DNA of 64,000 nt from Crateriforma spongiae (GCF_012290005.1 NZ_JAAXMS010000006.1:496001-560000); one strand, 5' to 3'. Shown: positions 15,001 to 21,614, numbered from the stretch's first letter. Numbers and translations: made by a program. The notes: generated by a model not told the origin, from the letters alone.

Positions 15001-18000
15001 CCGAAATAGGACCCCGATCCCGCCGACCGACGGGAGTAGAACGTCGAAATGGTGTCAGGCGTTTGCAGATCACTGACTTGGAACTCCATCGTGATCGCTT
15101 CCAGCGCGTCCCAGTACGGCACGCCGCTGGCCGCATCAATGAGGTAGGCATCATTGCCGCCGTCGGTGTTCAGCGCAATACCTCCGGACAGGTCGGTTGG
15201 GGCGACTTCCGATTCGTCCACATCATTGACCGCGATCGTGAACGCTTCGTCGTATGTGCCACCATCGTTGTCGGTGACGCGAACGGTGACGGTGTGGCTG
15301 GCGTTGGTTTCGTAGTCGATCAGTGATCCATCGGCGACGGTGATCTGGCCGCTATCGGAATCGATCGTAAAGGCACCGGCAACGGTTTGAGACTGAATCG
15401 TGTAGGTAAGGGCTTCGGAAGCATCCAGCACCTCGTCGGCGTCCCATTCGACCAGGTAACCGTTCTCAACATGCGCCGCATCTTCTTCGTTCCAGAAGCC
15501 GTCGCTACGGACAAAAACGTAGTGCTGATTGCCGTTGGAGTTGTCGGGGCGGCCTGACAGCCAATTTGAGTAGGCACCATCAACGGCATAGCCACCTCCA
15601 TCACCTGACCAAAATTGATCAGCCTCGACTCCGTCCTGCACCCACCGATGTTCGCCCTCCACCGTTTCATCGGTTGCACCGATCCACAGGTCACCACTGG
15701 CCGAGAAGGTCGCTGCGATCTGCTGCTCGACAGCAGAGCGTATTGTGGCAAGCTGACCGTCGACGGAGTTCAACGTCGTTGCCAATGCTTGCGTTGACGC
15801 TGTACTCCAATTCGTGCTGGCCCAAACGGCCTTGTAAAACTGATCGGTTTCAGCTGAGTAGACCAGGTCCGGATCGCTCGCCAACAGCGCAGCGATCAAA
15901 GCCTCGCGTTCCAGATCGGTGCCGGTCACCGATCCGATGACTTCGCCGGTCGTGACATCTTCGTCAACACTGAGATTCAGCGTTGGAGTGGACGGCGTGA
16001 ACGAGCCGTTGTCGACGCTCTTGAGCTTCAAGTTGTTTCCGTTGACCGTGTCGGTCACCACGCCGCCGGTGGACAACTCATTGAATTGCCAGTTGGCGAG
16101 CAGTCCCGTTTCGTCGTAAGGCAAGTCGCTTCGGTAACTGGACCCGATGGCTGCGTCCGTCCGGACTTCGTTGAAGATCCGAATGTCATGAAGCGTGCCG
16201 CGGAAGATTTGCGTCGTCGTGTACCCACCGTCGACAGCATCCTGTTCCTGCCCAAAGACGAGCGTCCCGCCGGTGTCAATGGACAGCCCCGTCGCAACTC
16301 CGGTCGCGGTTGCTTTCTGATCCCCATCGATCAGCAAAGCTGCATTGCCGGTGGCACTGTCCCAGGTCACCGCGAGACTGTGTTCCAGGCCATCCGACAA
16401 CGACGTCATGTCAAAGCCGGAGAACGCGTAGTTGTTTCCGCCGATATGAAGCTGAAACGTCGTGCCGCTGACCAAGCCAGCCAAAGCGTTGAAGTCTCCG
16501 CTCGTTGCATACGAAAAGAACGTGAATTGATTGCCAATCGACGTCGAATTGAATTGCATCTCCAACGTCAACGCGGTCAATCCGCCTAGGATCGCGTCGC
16601 CGTCGTCAGCGATAAAATACGCATCGTTTCCGCCATCATGGTTGATGCTGATTCCACCATTGGTCGTCGACGTGATGGCCAAATCCGACGGAGCCTCAGG
16701 GACGTATTCATACGAACCGATGTCGGCGGAAGCATCGCGAGCCTCACCACGGATGTCCGTGGTTGGTGGCGTTCCACCACCGGCATCATGCGCGGCGCTG
16801 CTATCCGTGATGCTGTGGTAGTACTGACCCGAGGCGGCATCAAGCGTCAATGCGGAAAGAACCGGATCGGTTCCTAGAACGCCGCCGTTGTCTTCGATCA
16901 GGTTGTTGGTGTTGGTGGCCAGTGTTCCGTTGACATCGGCTCCACCAAACGCGGAAACGTTGTCCGCGATGATTGAGTTGGTCACGTTGACCGTGCCCGC
17001 AATGACCTGAATCCCGCCACCGTTTCCACTGGTCGCTTCGTTGGCCGCGATGGTGGAGTAGTCGACGTTCAACGTGCCCGAATTAACACGAATGGCTCCG
17101 CCGTCGTACGTTGACGTGTTTCCGCTCATCGTGACATTGGTCAATGTCGTGACACCGCCGTCCACGTTCAACGCACCACCGTCGCTGGCCGCGTTGTTGA
17201 TCAAAGAAACTTGTGTCAACGTCGTCGTGCCGGTGCTGTAGATTGCTCCGCCTGCTTGATTGATTGCGGTGTTGTCCTGGAACACGACGTTGGTCGCCTC
17301 CAGTGTGCCTTCGTTGAAGACGGCTCCCGCTTCGTAGACGTCACCTTCTCCGCCGGTCACCGTCAAATCGCTGAGCGTGAGCGAGTTGGATGACGTGACA
17401 TGGAAGACCCGATCGGCCATCCCCGAGGCGTCGATGATCGTGTCGCCCGCACCGCTGCCGGTGATCGTGATGTCCGACAGAATGTCCAGGTCACCGGTCG
17501 CTGCGAACTGTTCGGTATCACCGGTGACATCCATTGAATACGTGCCCGATCCCAGCACGATTGTGTCGGCACCGTCGGTGTTGTTGGCTGCGATAATTGC
17601 TTCGCGCAGCGAGATGAATCCGTCCACGCCTTTGTCGGCATACAACGCCGATAGGCTGCTGGTGTCTCCGTCCAGCGTGTCGGCAAACGTGTCGACTTGG
17701 ATGCCCGCACCTTTGGCCATCAATGAATTGACGTCATTGTCCGAGATCGCACGGGTGTAGATGCGAACGTCGTCCAGCTTGCCTTCGTAATCAGTTGCTG
17801 CGACGCTGGTGCCGCCGATCGTGACGGTCGAGCTGACATCGACGACGCCGACATTGGCTGTGGTTGGGCCAGAGGTCGTACCGTCAACGTACAGACGCAG
17901 ATCCGTTCCGCTTCGAGTCGCGGTAACATGATGCCAATTGCCGTCGGCGACGAAACCGGATCCCGCAAGAGTGGCGGCCGAAGAGGTGCTGCCTTGCAGG

Positions 18001-19178
18001 AAGAAAGTCAGGCTTCCATCGCTGTCGGTGTAGATGGAGAACCCATCGCTGCCGTCGTGCGATCCGATCAAGCGAGTCGAGTTGCCTTGCAAAGCGTCCG
18101 CGTTGTACCAGAACGAAACGGTGAAATCGCCGCTAAAGTCCAACGATGGATCATCCGCGATCTCAACGACCGCGTTCGCACCAGGAGCATCCTGCGAAAA
18201 GTCCATCGCGTATTCACCAACGGCCGCATCGCTGGTCCACGCCGGATCATTGACCCACGTTCCATCGTTACCACTTCCCGACGCATCGGTTTCCGTCAGC
18301 GAACCCGACGTGTCGTATTCGTGATGCACGACTAGGTTGCTGGTGATGTCCAACGTGCTGTGCCAAGACACCTGTGCCGCATATCCAAACGCGACATCCG
18401 TCGTCACATCCCCGATGGTGTATTCCAGCAACCAGTCACCACCCAGATCCTCGTGTCCGGTGACGTCATCGGACGCGGCAACATCACAATCGCAGACCAA
18501 CGCCAACAGTTCGATCAAGTCCTGTCCGTCGGTGGTGGCGGCTAGGTCGCAGCCGTACACCAGCATGTCGGCACCCGCATCCATCGCATGTCCCCACGAC
18601 GCGATGTCGCCGGCGTACTCCGGTGCAGTGTCTAGGTTCAGTTCGGCGTTGCCCAGCCGGATCGTTCCCGCATCGCCGTGGCTGACCAGATGCACGGCGT
18701 CGACACTGGACAGCTGATTCAGTGTTTCGGTGATCGCATCCAATCCGTTTTGATCGGATGCGATGCGGACGATGATCCACTGGGTGTCGTCGGTGCTCGA
18801 ACGCAGATGGTTGATCAGCATATCGGCATCATCGACCGCCTGATCGACAAAGACGACTTCCAGCGGGCGGGCCGGATCGATCGGTTCGCCGTCGACATCG
18901 ACGGGGTCGGCCACTTGGGATCCATCGAAACTGTCATCCTCGCTGGTGGCGATCGACAGGTACGAATCGTCCGCGGGGCCCGGCGGCGGACTGTAGGTGT
19001 GCGTTTCGGCATGTCCATCGGCATCGCCCAGACCATCAGCCAGCGCTTCTAGATCGACATCGACCGCGGCGTCGGCGTCACCGAGGACCTGGTCGGGGCT
19101 TTCGCCGCTGAGCAGGATTCGGTCTTCGAGCGCGTAAAAGTCGAAAACGCGTTTCTTTTTGTCGGCCATCAACGCCAT
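1..19178 (-). CDS. Giant mosaic surface/adhesin protein (DUF4347, LamG, C-type lectin, cadherin-like), C-terminus outside window
   Basis: An open minus-strand frame of about 6,390 codons; the same frame was confirmed near 19178, 9330, 4679 and 80. Start is ATG 19178 or ATG 19169 (MADKKKR). Residues 16-25 read ALEDRILLSG, a variant of the planctomycete LEPR-XLL motif. Approximate order: DUF4347 (103-275); LamG-like (276-488); CSLREA-like plus beta-helix (493-826, contains ISLREAIIAANN); LamG (833-1043); C-type-lectin-like (1103-1253); LamG (1330-1503); DUF642-like (1583-1743); second lectin-like domain (1753-1900); LamG (2083-2286); then many cadherin/VCBS-like modules ending in NDAP. Later come a carbohydrate-binding-like segment (about 4263-4376), an SdrD-B-like domain (about 5446-5540, GVTVDLYEDVDDDN), a second beta-helix (5616-5963) and a WDGGGATNDWTDADNWN segment at the window edge. 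Asp/Asn/Thr-rich, almost no Cys. By family knowledge such proteins are exported adhesins; the substrate is unknown. No classical signal peptide is seen at the N-terminus. Confidence 0.93.
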   Translation of the reverse strand, partial: MALMADKKKRVFDFYALEDRILLSGESPDQVLGDADAAVDVDLEALADGLGDADGHAETHTYSPPPGPADDSYLSIATSEDDSFDGSQVADPVDVDGEPIDPARPLEVVFVDQAVDDADMLINHLRSSTDDTQWIIVRIASDQNGLDAITETLNQLSSVDAVHLVSHGDAGTIRLGNAELNLDTAPEYAGDIASWGHAMDAGADMLVYGCDLAATTDGQDLIELLALVCDCDVAASDDVTGHEDLGGDWLLEYTIGDVTTDVAFGYAAQVSWHSTLDITSNLVVHHEYDTSGSLTETDASGSGNDGTWVNDPAWTSDAAVGEYAMDFSQDAPGANAVVEIADDPSLDFSGDFTVSFWYNADALQGNSTRLIGSHDGSDGFSIYTDSDGSLTFFLQGSTSSAATLAGSGFVADGNWHHVTATRSGTDLRLYVDGTTSGPTTANVGVVDVSSTVTIGGTSVAATDYEGKLDDVRIYTRAISDNDVNSLMAKGAGIQVDTFADTLDGDTSSLSALYADKGVDGFISLREAIIAANNTDGADTIVLGSGTYSMDVTGDTEQFAATGDLDILSDITITGSGAGDTIIDASGMADRVFHVTSSNSLTLSDLTVTGGEGDVYEAGAVFNEGTLEATNVVFQDNTAINQAGGAIYSTGTTTLTQVSLINNAASDGGALNVDGGVTTLTNVTMSGNTSTYDGGAIRVNSGTLNVDYSTIAANEATSGNGGGIQVIAGTVNVTNSIIADNVSAFGGADVNGTLATNTNNLIEDNGGVLGTDPVLSALTLDAASGQYYHSITDSSAAHDAGGGTPPTTDIRGEARDASADIGSYEYVPEAPSDLAITSTTNGGISINHDGGNDAYFIADDGDAILGGLTALTLEMQFNSTSIGNQFTFFSYATSGDFNALAGLVSGTTFQLHIGGNNYAFSGFDMTSLSDGLEHSLAVTWDSATGNAALLIDGDQKATATGVATGLSIDTGGTLVFGQEQDAVDGGYTTTQIFRGTLHDIRIFNEVRTDAAIGSSYRSDLPYDETGLLANWQFNELSTGGVVTDTVNGNNLKLKSVDNGSFTPSTPTLNLSVDEDVTTGEVIGSVTGTDLEREALIAALLASDPDLVYSAETDQFYKAVWASTNWSTASTQALATTLNSVDGQLATIRSAVEQQIAATFSASGDLWIGATDETVEGEHRWVQDGVEADQFWSGDGGGYAVDGAYSNWLSGRPDNSNGNQHYVFVRSDGFWNEEDAAHVENGYLVEWDADEVLDASEALTYTIQSQTVAGAFTIDSDSGQITVADGSLIDYETNASHTVTVRVTDNDGGTYDEAFTIAVNDVDESEVAPTDLSGGIALNTDGGNDAYLIDAASGVPYWDALEAITMEFQVSDLQTPDTISTFYSRRSAGSGSYFGVEADGTLNWTGFTSTGTYTELFDGEFHSVGFSWDAPNGDLRFYIDGELVEIVSTPTQPQTNGGGDFVLGQDQGTEGGSFDATESFSGVFHDVRVWDHVRSIEEISHSYQHKLDVTALEAAAIGLLANWQMDFNGSNEVVDIVNGYTLAIGHATESGFTEGNAQDGLHIAENATSGTAAGHVIATDPDVVVDLVNDGLFMDAPDPGSYTRYTTGQTFGGWTVESGNVDLLGSIVGPTELGGRSVELNGDTEGAIVQTLTTEIGKQYQVIFSAAGNFSGGADHIDFRASAGGVSEDFVITEGTGWSLSNLLPQALSLTFTADSTSTDLRFESFTSGPFGAGIGDVRVIEVPEAVSVILQSDSTLSYNAGTGKFYKVVTSGADVATAMNNAAADRINGVEGQLVTIRTEYENKIVRDLVDHIGGNYHMGATDATSEGAWNWIDDGVEADRFWNGTASGSAPNGAYANWAGSEPNDAGGEDYAVFISSTGQWADANGSDVIGYVVEWDASEVLSSYTFSLTDDAGGRFAIDNATGEISFTGVGYLDHEESPTYDLTVQTTDAAGHTFAQTVTVAVDNLPDESPSNVVPSGQILNEDSSLTFNDANGNAIVLHDDVGESMRVTLSVGDGTLTLSQTDGLTIVGGGDGTATVTVTGSLENINAALEGLRYDPTADFSGGDLLTITSQDEQVYQLNIDANLEALFQFDSADPANDSGPVGTNNGSMIGATVTTDADYGDVLSLNGDGQRVEVSNLLTQPANVTIAAWVNLTAADTQGATVVQIGSNMGLRLDNASGQMVGFFHDGTDPQSVTFDGTVAGTGWRHVSFTFDNLADTASLYLDGELVATKTIGTSINYTGAVTRIGGLAVDGYDFNGTMDDVRVYDRALTQTDIASLAGVPGSAEATDTVALTVTPINDAPVLDNSAFFHLTGITEDDTNNSGNTVAEIIASDGGDRITDADGDPEGIAIFSSSSTHGKWQYNTGSGWTDVGTVSLTESLLLRSTDSLRFVPDGQNGENATFVFAAWDQTTGSAGTKVDTSSYGGTTAFSDATDTANISVSSVNDDPTNAGSLPTDITVTEDVASQLDLSSIDLSDVDHGGGNLTLKLSTDANGEITAAAMAGITITSNGSDAIELTGTLADLNTYLDNTTNLTFLHPTANLAGDNADILYVVINDNGNTGSGGGGNVSLGNVNIDISNVNDAPVMTPWGPVYNTTEDAAAFNAPVSSVLQSSVSDVDPGAVEGIAVYAGSGDGGVLEYSTNGGGNWTVMPALDANNALLLRATDLIRFTPDTENGGTMTLDYYAWDQTTGTAGTSVDVTTRGGATAFSTANDTVTINTTSVNDEQVVTTNTGVTFAEGSGGTITDAMLETTDVDTNDTPDQLVYTLTNNTDYGVLYLDAVALVTNDTFTQQDIDLGRLSYSHDGSENHSDDFDFTVDDGEGTTSSGQFNITMTAVNDAPVASSIEGTALDYTEDDGDVAITDSLTLSDADDTDLESATVSITGGFSSTEDSLVFADQNGITGSYDSGTGVLTLTGTATVAEYQAALRSVAYNNSSQNPDATTRTVQFVVNDGEANSLAASRAITVTAVVDRPEINNLHGDTYNYTEGEGPVIIDQGTAAVVSDDDSSDFDTGTLTIDIVSGGDSAEDVLAVQNQGTGAGQIGVSGSNITYEGTTIGSFTGGTSGSAMVITLNANADATAVTALVRAITYENVDTISATETVRHIEFRMTDGDGGTSLVRSTSINVGVANNAPVITAAGGGDSYTENGTGTYIENTLTITDGDSGDFFGGTLTTDIVTNAQSSDRIFIQAGNNVTTASNRVYYDSGSGATEVGTFTGGNGATALVITFNHDADATAVEAVARQVSFRNLSDTPLANQRTIEMTVTDGDGGTSNTISRTMDMTLVNDAPVATITADNPTFTENAGSVGIFSSTSISTVEGSDRVNSIELTVSDLENGAHEILVIDSQSIELTDLNSETTSNRSYDVDVTVSGTTATVTISKTGGFTVADANALLDSVAYNNTSEIVTNGSRTVTLTTVTDDGGTANGGSDTGTINSASTITVVGLNDDPYNNGTLPANFTILEDTLSDFVFTGFDLRDADGENGETLTIELSTATGGLLFASDAGGVTVTGNNSDTMTLSGTRADLNTFMTSSGRVQYQHGVTHTEGTGADTITVVANDNGNTGNGGGTDRTLGTVQVNITNINDAPSGSDNTITINEDATHTFTLADFGFSDIDGDTLEFVHIDTLPGSGTILYSGSALGAGNFVHFSDINSGLLTYEPVADENGTGYASFTFRVQDDGGTANSGVDTDPVANTLTFDVTPQNDAATISTGFDEMVGEFGGNTTTSVIGKATLESTNMIAIDSDQTYELSVTAWSGDGVGGNYDAGETHYLGFYSYDIDGNQITSKHTGKYAGAVDTTLAVDLVAGATQIVLNDATGWYDGGSDTNRSLAWYGYTNSLGETYADYTYTRNTLNDLWDENAIDHVTGVITLREAWSGPTILAGEAVRNMSPTGGTYQYPLLSNGPIDETGGDYSIVIGGANDTGATSQTQFRHGTAYIAPLVLANYTGTSNQLNISDFSVTTQQGTTVFTEDAGPIAIIDDDFAITDIDDTHAESVTVTLTNGKIGDILNVNEGAINALGISVAGIPTGNLTADGSITLTLTSDTPDSVTFADYQTALNEITFDNNSHDPDTTDRTMTFVVNDGDVDSAAENLVIKVHAVDDAPVVSTTADNPTFTEGGTAVSVFSGTTIDAVELGDTIGSFEISIAGISDGAHEQYRVNSEYIELVDGNEGTTDTSGFSYSVSVNAGVATLTISRDFGIGSGTAAALINNSAYQNTSEAPTGTTRTVTLESVTEFEQDGVNDTTVVGTQSVITIAGVNDAPEFVGPELISNGTFDTDLSGWSTSGAVAHIGGEMNFGGGNAVGPHTASQTIATEAGQTYRLTFDYRDGSDLKNQSMQVTVDGDSNLLTTSHIVTDIDGNTYVRYEYTFTADSAASTITFTDTSDTAGVSDDTNNVDGRVDNVSVQQINGHVGTVSFTEGGSAVVLDGDLTLFDEEIAAGLDNYDNTILRISRDGGASVDDVFGGSGNLAALTESGSVVLSGETIGTVEQNSAGQLRLRFNFNLDAAKLNEVLQSITYENTSDAPPASVQLNWEFDDDNFGTQQGTGGEQTGTAYTIVNITGINDAPELDNSGTPTVTSITEDQINNGGMTVADLLATGAGGDPISDVDGDPEGIAITGRTNGNGQWEYSINGGTNWNAIGSVSDSNARLLRSTDLVRFNPDGENGITQTITFRAWDQSSGTAGTFADTTTNGGTTAFSSASETAQITVSDVNDAPVLDNSGTVTMTSQAEDAGAPSGAVGSVITDLVSLSGNVSDVDDGAVTGIAITAADTTNGTWWYSTNGGTNWNALGSVSDASARLLTADANTRVYFQSDADFTGTISDAITFRAWDQSAGTNGSLQDASTNGGTTAFSSATETADIAITPVNDAPELDYSYTTSFDTITEDDIDNAGQTVADILASSGQDILTDVDGDPEGIAIIISDPSNGTWEYSLDGGTNWTDVGVVDGNNALLLRSTDLLRFNPNGEQGTTTADIGFRAWDQTVGTAGTKHNIAGVGGTTAFSSSTETALIVVTDVNDAPILDNSGALSLTTQNEDPGAPSGAVGTVITDLVSLGGNVTDVDSSPQTGIAITAADTTNGTWWYSTNNGSTWNALGSVSDASARVLNANSNTRIYFEADADFNGTISDAITFRAWDRSTGSNGSLQDASTNGGTTAFSSATETADLTIAAVNDAPVLDDTYLYTLTSINEDATNNAGQTVASILSSNAGFGITDTDAGASEGIAIRAITASNGHWEFSTDGGTNWNDVGTVSSTSALVLRDTDHVRFVPDGVAAEQGNFTFVAWDQTDGSTPGTKVNASTTGGSTAFSDEAGVARINVTEVNDAPSGTDNTVSTLRDQDYTFTLGDFGYSDIDANTFANLIINSTTGVGYLYLDANADGDYDAGEELSASDSVSRAQITAGRLMFTAIAGQTGTAYDSFTFQVSDDGGVFDGGVNTDPTPNTMTINVDDAYRIEGNIVEDINGDSQLGDAVGLSGVTVDLYEDVDDDNAITAADTLIATTTTDVNGFYQFNSLLDDTYFVVVDSRTIAPSAGLNATFSATDVWAEQTYGVAGAADGAGFLASSGALFGGRAADVSDDASSLLTAEHVTRVSVSGSDTANIDSGFSFNVVTGVRDGDDVGGEGRSVQGSFRQFVDNANAIAGGNEMRFVPGVAANDTDGGGNDWWTIQLTSLLADIEDIGTIIDGTAYSADDGTTVLNSNAGQIGSGGTVGLGVDGVLGTGDDVTLSQFERTELELVGVANGVRTLVFTGDDAELRDVAVRKDADGTTNSGIVYFEGDNAVMSDNLLGTSADGTQYAQTGTSGNFAAFSGASGASVTGNYFGVSGAAIGTALSVTDSTGATVSGNEIDGAFQFGLSAYSDAATVSGNLIDGITSGFGIGTFYGPRIGVTIENNTVRNTTGYGAIVAGFGSVDTTIRYNVVHTNSNAIVIRGDGSGHEEAQNAVISMNSIYGNTSEGIDNNDTGVNDGFLVATDANDGIDHPIIETANLVGGNLSLSGYVGAAANDSDFAGARIEFFESDGGGEGQRYLGFLTTDASGNFSGTLSVTGVIDTDQIVATTTMTGVGTSEFGNEFDVNVTPHDLNPNAASVDEHTDTSGGHAVATLLTSDNDSGDTATYTIVGGADAGVFSISGDQLILTDGVLDFESQSSYTVRVRTTDSGGLFREEDIVVSVNDLNDAPTVTSPATATVNEGGSLTFDILGAGVFDTDDADGDNLTVTVTADHAAIALSQTSGLTVIDGDGSDGTLQFSGSTADIDAALYGLDYDSQAGYNGSASLVVLVDDGSLTDSTTVAITVNPGQTVFVWDGGGATNDWTDADNWNHDLVPEADDIVVFDATSTKDSTLDAAFAGSISEIQVNAGYTGTLTFDRTLTNTGDFIIADGTVDTNGQNVDTD
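3203..5482 (-). repeat. Five tandem ~450-bp cadherin-like modules in alternating A/B order inside the giant gene
   Basis: The NDAP-type module boundaries fall at about 3203, 3651, 4109, 4561, 5023 and 5470, spaced 447-462 bp (about 150 residues). Modules one step apart differ, while modules two steps apart are near copies. The segment around 3875-3970 (WNALGSVSDASAR) recurs at 4787-4882, 912 bp away, with only scattered changes, and in a weaker form at 5235-5330. TTAFSSATETAD recurs at the end of A-type modules. This points to duplication of a two-module unit. The frame stays open through all copies. Confidence 0.85.
10990..12280 (-). repeat. Second cluster of the same module family in the giant gene
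   Basis: Module boundaries (NDAP/NDDP-type turns) at about 10996, 11411, 11830 and 12264. The modules at 11000-11400 and 11830-12260 carry the same signature as those at 3203-5482: an AWDQTTGTAGT-type strand, an LLLRATD/LLLRSTD strand and an FTPD/FVPDG strand. The module between them (11411-11830) is a different, Gly/Asn-rich cadherin-like type (SVSLGNVNIDISNVNDAP-like ending). The two clusters lie about 5.5 kb apart with unrelated modules between. Confidence 0.65.
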
Positions 19179-19523
19179 CCGGTGGGGCTTGGATCATCGG
19201 ATCACCGACGGGGCAACAGAATGGAACCCTGCCACCAATCGGTGGTATTGCCGCGCATTTTTGTGAGCACAGCCGGCCGCACTTTGACCGGGTCACAAAA
19301 CCCCCAGCACAAAAATACGACGTATCTACAACAACGGCGGAACAATGCGTGAACTTTCACGATCCGCTGAACCGGTGGGGACACATAGGCCGTGCGGCAT
19401 TGGCAGGATTTGACGATTGGCGTGTCTGTTCGGAATGTCGGGGTGATTCGCTGTCGCACCCGGCCTTGACCAGTGAATCGTTGACGCCCGTGAACGTTCG
19501 GCCAGACGTGCGCCGATTCCCTG
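19179..19523. other. Intergenic region between the divergent giant gene and export operon
   Basis: No credible gene. It should hold both promoters, since the giant gene and the export operon diverge from it. A short inverted repeat CCACC-aatc-GGTGG lies near 19231-19244. A TTGACC hexamer at 19284 is a possible -35 element, but no convincing -10 partner was found. Minus-strand open frames entering from the TolC gene are shadows. Confidence 0.6.
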
Positions 19524-19565
19524 ATGTGGGGCTGTATGGGTGAGGCGGCGGGATCGCTGTCGACA

Positions 19566-21614
19566 ATGGATTTGATGCACCTAACAGATTGGCGAAACGG
19601 AATTCGCGTTGTCTTTGTCCTGATCGGGACATTGCCAGCGTTCTGTGCTGCGCCGATCTTGGTCGCCGAAACACCGAATGTTCCCGCATCCGCCCCCCCG
19701 GCAGTGCCGGCCGAACGGATGATCGTCCCTGCGGCCGAACCGTCGACGGCATTCTTGGCGGCCGACAGCGACACGCTGGCATGGTGGCGTGAAGCGTCCC
19801 AGAATCCGACCCTGCACAAGCAACGCTTTGTCGCGTTCGATTTGCCGACGGTTCTGATCGATACGTTGGCCAACAGCCCGATGATTCAAACGGTCCAGGA
19901 ATCGGCCAGCATCAAACTGGAGCAGATCATCCAGCAGGACGCCGCGTTTGATTCACGCTACGTTTTGGACGCCGGGTACGATCAAACCAACGATCCGGTC
20001 GGTAACGCTTTGGTGACCGGCGGGCCGCCACGGTTGCGTGAACGGTCATGGGCGTTCAACGGTGGCGTGCGACGCACCGCTCGCACTGGTACCCAGATCG
20101 ACTTGACGCAAGAACTGGGCCTGCTGGACAGCAACAGTCAGTTCTTTGAACCTGCCGATCAGGGCAACGCACGTCTAAGCCTCAGCCTGACTCAGCCCCT
20201 GATGGCGGGCCGCGGGCGTGTGTTCAATGAACGACTGTTGGTTCAAGCCAAGTTGGACAGCCGCATCGCCTGGCAGCAAATGCAGCGTGATGTCAGCGAT
20301 CGAATCACCGAAGTCATCTCCGCGTACTTGTTGTTGTACCAGCGACGTTGTCATCTGATTCAGCAAGATGAACTGATTCGACGCGGACAAAACATCGAAC
20401 GCGTGCTGCGCGGTCGCAGCGACTTTGACGTCAGCCATCTGGAACTGACCAAGCTGCGTCAACGCGTCTCCAGCCGCAACGATGAACGACTGCAGTTGGA
20501 CGCCGGCGTCCAACGACAACAAGCGACGCTGCGGAACCTGATCGGATCGGATGAACTGAACGTCGCCCCGTTGTCGCTGGAACTGATCCCCGACGCACCG
20601 CCATCGACGGCACACCGGCCGATCACCTTGGCCGAAGCGATGCGAGTGGGCATGGAATCGCGTCCGGAAATTCGCATGGCGATGGAAGACATCCAGTCGG
20701 CCGCTTTGGGGATCCAAGTGACTCGGAATCAGCTGATGCCGCGTTTGGATGCGGTCGTCAACGGATACTTGGCGGGTCTAAGCGGGGACTACGGCGTTGC
20801 CCGTTCCTTCGGCGAACAGTTCTACGAATCGGGCCCGGGCATCATGGCGGGATTGGAGTACGAATTGCCTCGCGGGAACCGGCTGGCTCGTTCGCGACAC
20901 CGCGAAGCGATGCATCGGTATCGCCAAAAATCGGCGCGACTTCAAGAAGTGATCCAGGACGTGCGGCTGGAAATCGAAACGGCGTTGATCCGATGGGAAA
21001 CCGCCGAAAAGCTTCGCCAAACCAAACGCATCACCTTGGCCGCGGCTCGCGAAGAAGAGGAAATGCTGACCCGGCGTTTCGCGATTGTCGGTGCGGACGG
21101 ATCTCACGCCGGCCTGGTCTTGGAATCACTGTTGGAATCACAGCAGCGCCGCACGATGGCCGAACGCATGTTGGTGTCCGCCGAAGCGGAATACCACATC
21201 GCATGGGTCGAAATGCAACGCGCGATGGGAATCTTGCTGAAACGCGAGGGCATCACGGCGGTGCGTGACGCATGCAATGACGTTCGGTTCGACTACGCCC
21301 AAACGATCGATTCGTCATCGTTGGACTTGGACACGGTGACCACCGATGACGAACCCGCGGTCATTCCGTTGCCTCTGGATCGCCTGGAATCGATGGACGA
21401 ACCCGTGCCCGCCGAACCCGAGATGCGAAACGATGTTTTCGCGCCCGGCAGCACCGGCGATTCCAGCGGCGGCTATTCCGACGCCGTGCCCGTTCAAATC
21501 GGCGACGCTCAATTCCAGCCCATTGAAACGAACAACGCACCGGAATCCGGATCGGTGCGATCGTACTTGCTGATGGAAGCGGCTTCGGCCGACGTCAAGG
21601 AAGGAAAACGATGA
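19566..21614 (+). CDS. TolC-family outer-membrane efflux/secretion protein
   Basis: Predicted 682 aa. An upstream in-frame ATG at 19524 exists, but ATG 19566 or 19575 places the basic residue and the hydrophobic core (VVFVLIGTLPAFCAAP) in normal signal-peptide position. The body has the TolC pattern: long amphipathic helices (TEVISAYLLLYQRRCHLIQQ; a second repeat with VIQDVRLEIETALIRWETAE) separated by beta-strand segments, such as LDAGYDQTNDP and LSLSLTQPLMAGRG. About 130 acidic, low-complexity residues trail the second helical repeat, making it longer than a typical 450-500 aa TolC. It would form the outer-membrane channel for the adaptors encoded next. The next gene overlaps its stop by 4 bp (ATGA), implying translational coupling. 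Confidence 0.88.
   Translation: MDLMHLTDWRNGIRVVFVLIGTLPAFCAAPILVAETPNVPASAPPAVPAERMIVPAAEPSTAFLAADSDTLAWWREASQNPTLHKQRFVAFDLPTVLIDTLANSPMIQTVQESASIKLEQIIQQDAAFDSRYVLDAGYDQTNDPVGNALVTGGPPRLRERSWAFNGGVRRTARTGTQIDLTQELGLLDSNSQFFEPADQGNARLSLSLTQPLMAGRGRVFNERLLVQAKLDSRIAWQQMQRDVSDRITEVISAYLLLYQRRCHLIQQDELIRRGQNIERVLRGRSDFDVSHLELTKLRQRVSSRNDERLQLDAGVQRQQATLRNLIGSDELNVAPLSLELIPDAPPSTAHRPITLAEAMRVGMESRPEIRMAMEDIQSAALGIQVTRNQLMPRLDAVVNGYLAGLSGDYGVARSFGEQFYESGPGIMAGLEYELPRGNRLARSRHREAMHRYRQKSARLQEVIQDVRLEIETALIRWETAEKLRQTKRITLAAAREEEEMLTRRFAIVGADGSHAGLVLESLLESQQRRTMAERMLVSAEAEYHIAWVEMQRAMGILLKREGITAVRDACNDVRFDYAQTIDSSSLDLDTVTTDDEPAVIPLPLDRLESMDEPVPAEPEMRNDVFAPGSTGDSSGGYSDAVPVQIGDAQFQPIETNNAPESGSVRSYLLMEAASADVKEGKR

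Noticed and set aside
381-18335. Many long plus-strand frames (for example 381-1274, 1794-3002, 6114-7502, 7578-8858, 12354-13268) across the first 19 kb
   Set aside because: All are antisense to the giant minus-strand gene. Their Arg/Val/Gly/Asp-rich translations reflect the complement of Asp/Thr/Gly-rich coding DNA, and none has a family motif.
19202-19873. Minus-strand 223-codon frame with Cys/Arg-rich translation
   Set aside because: It overlaps the TolC signal and N-terminal region in antisense, and has no recognisable domain.
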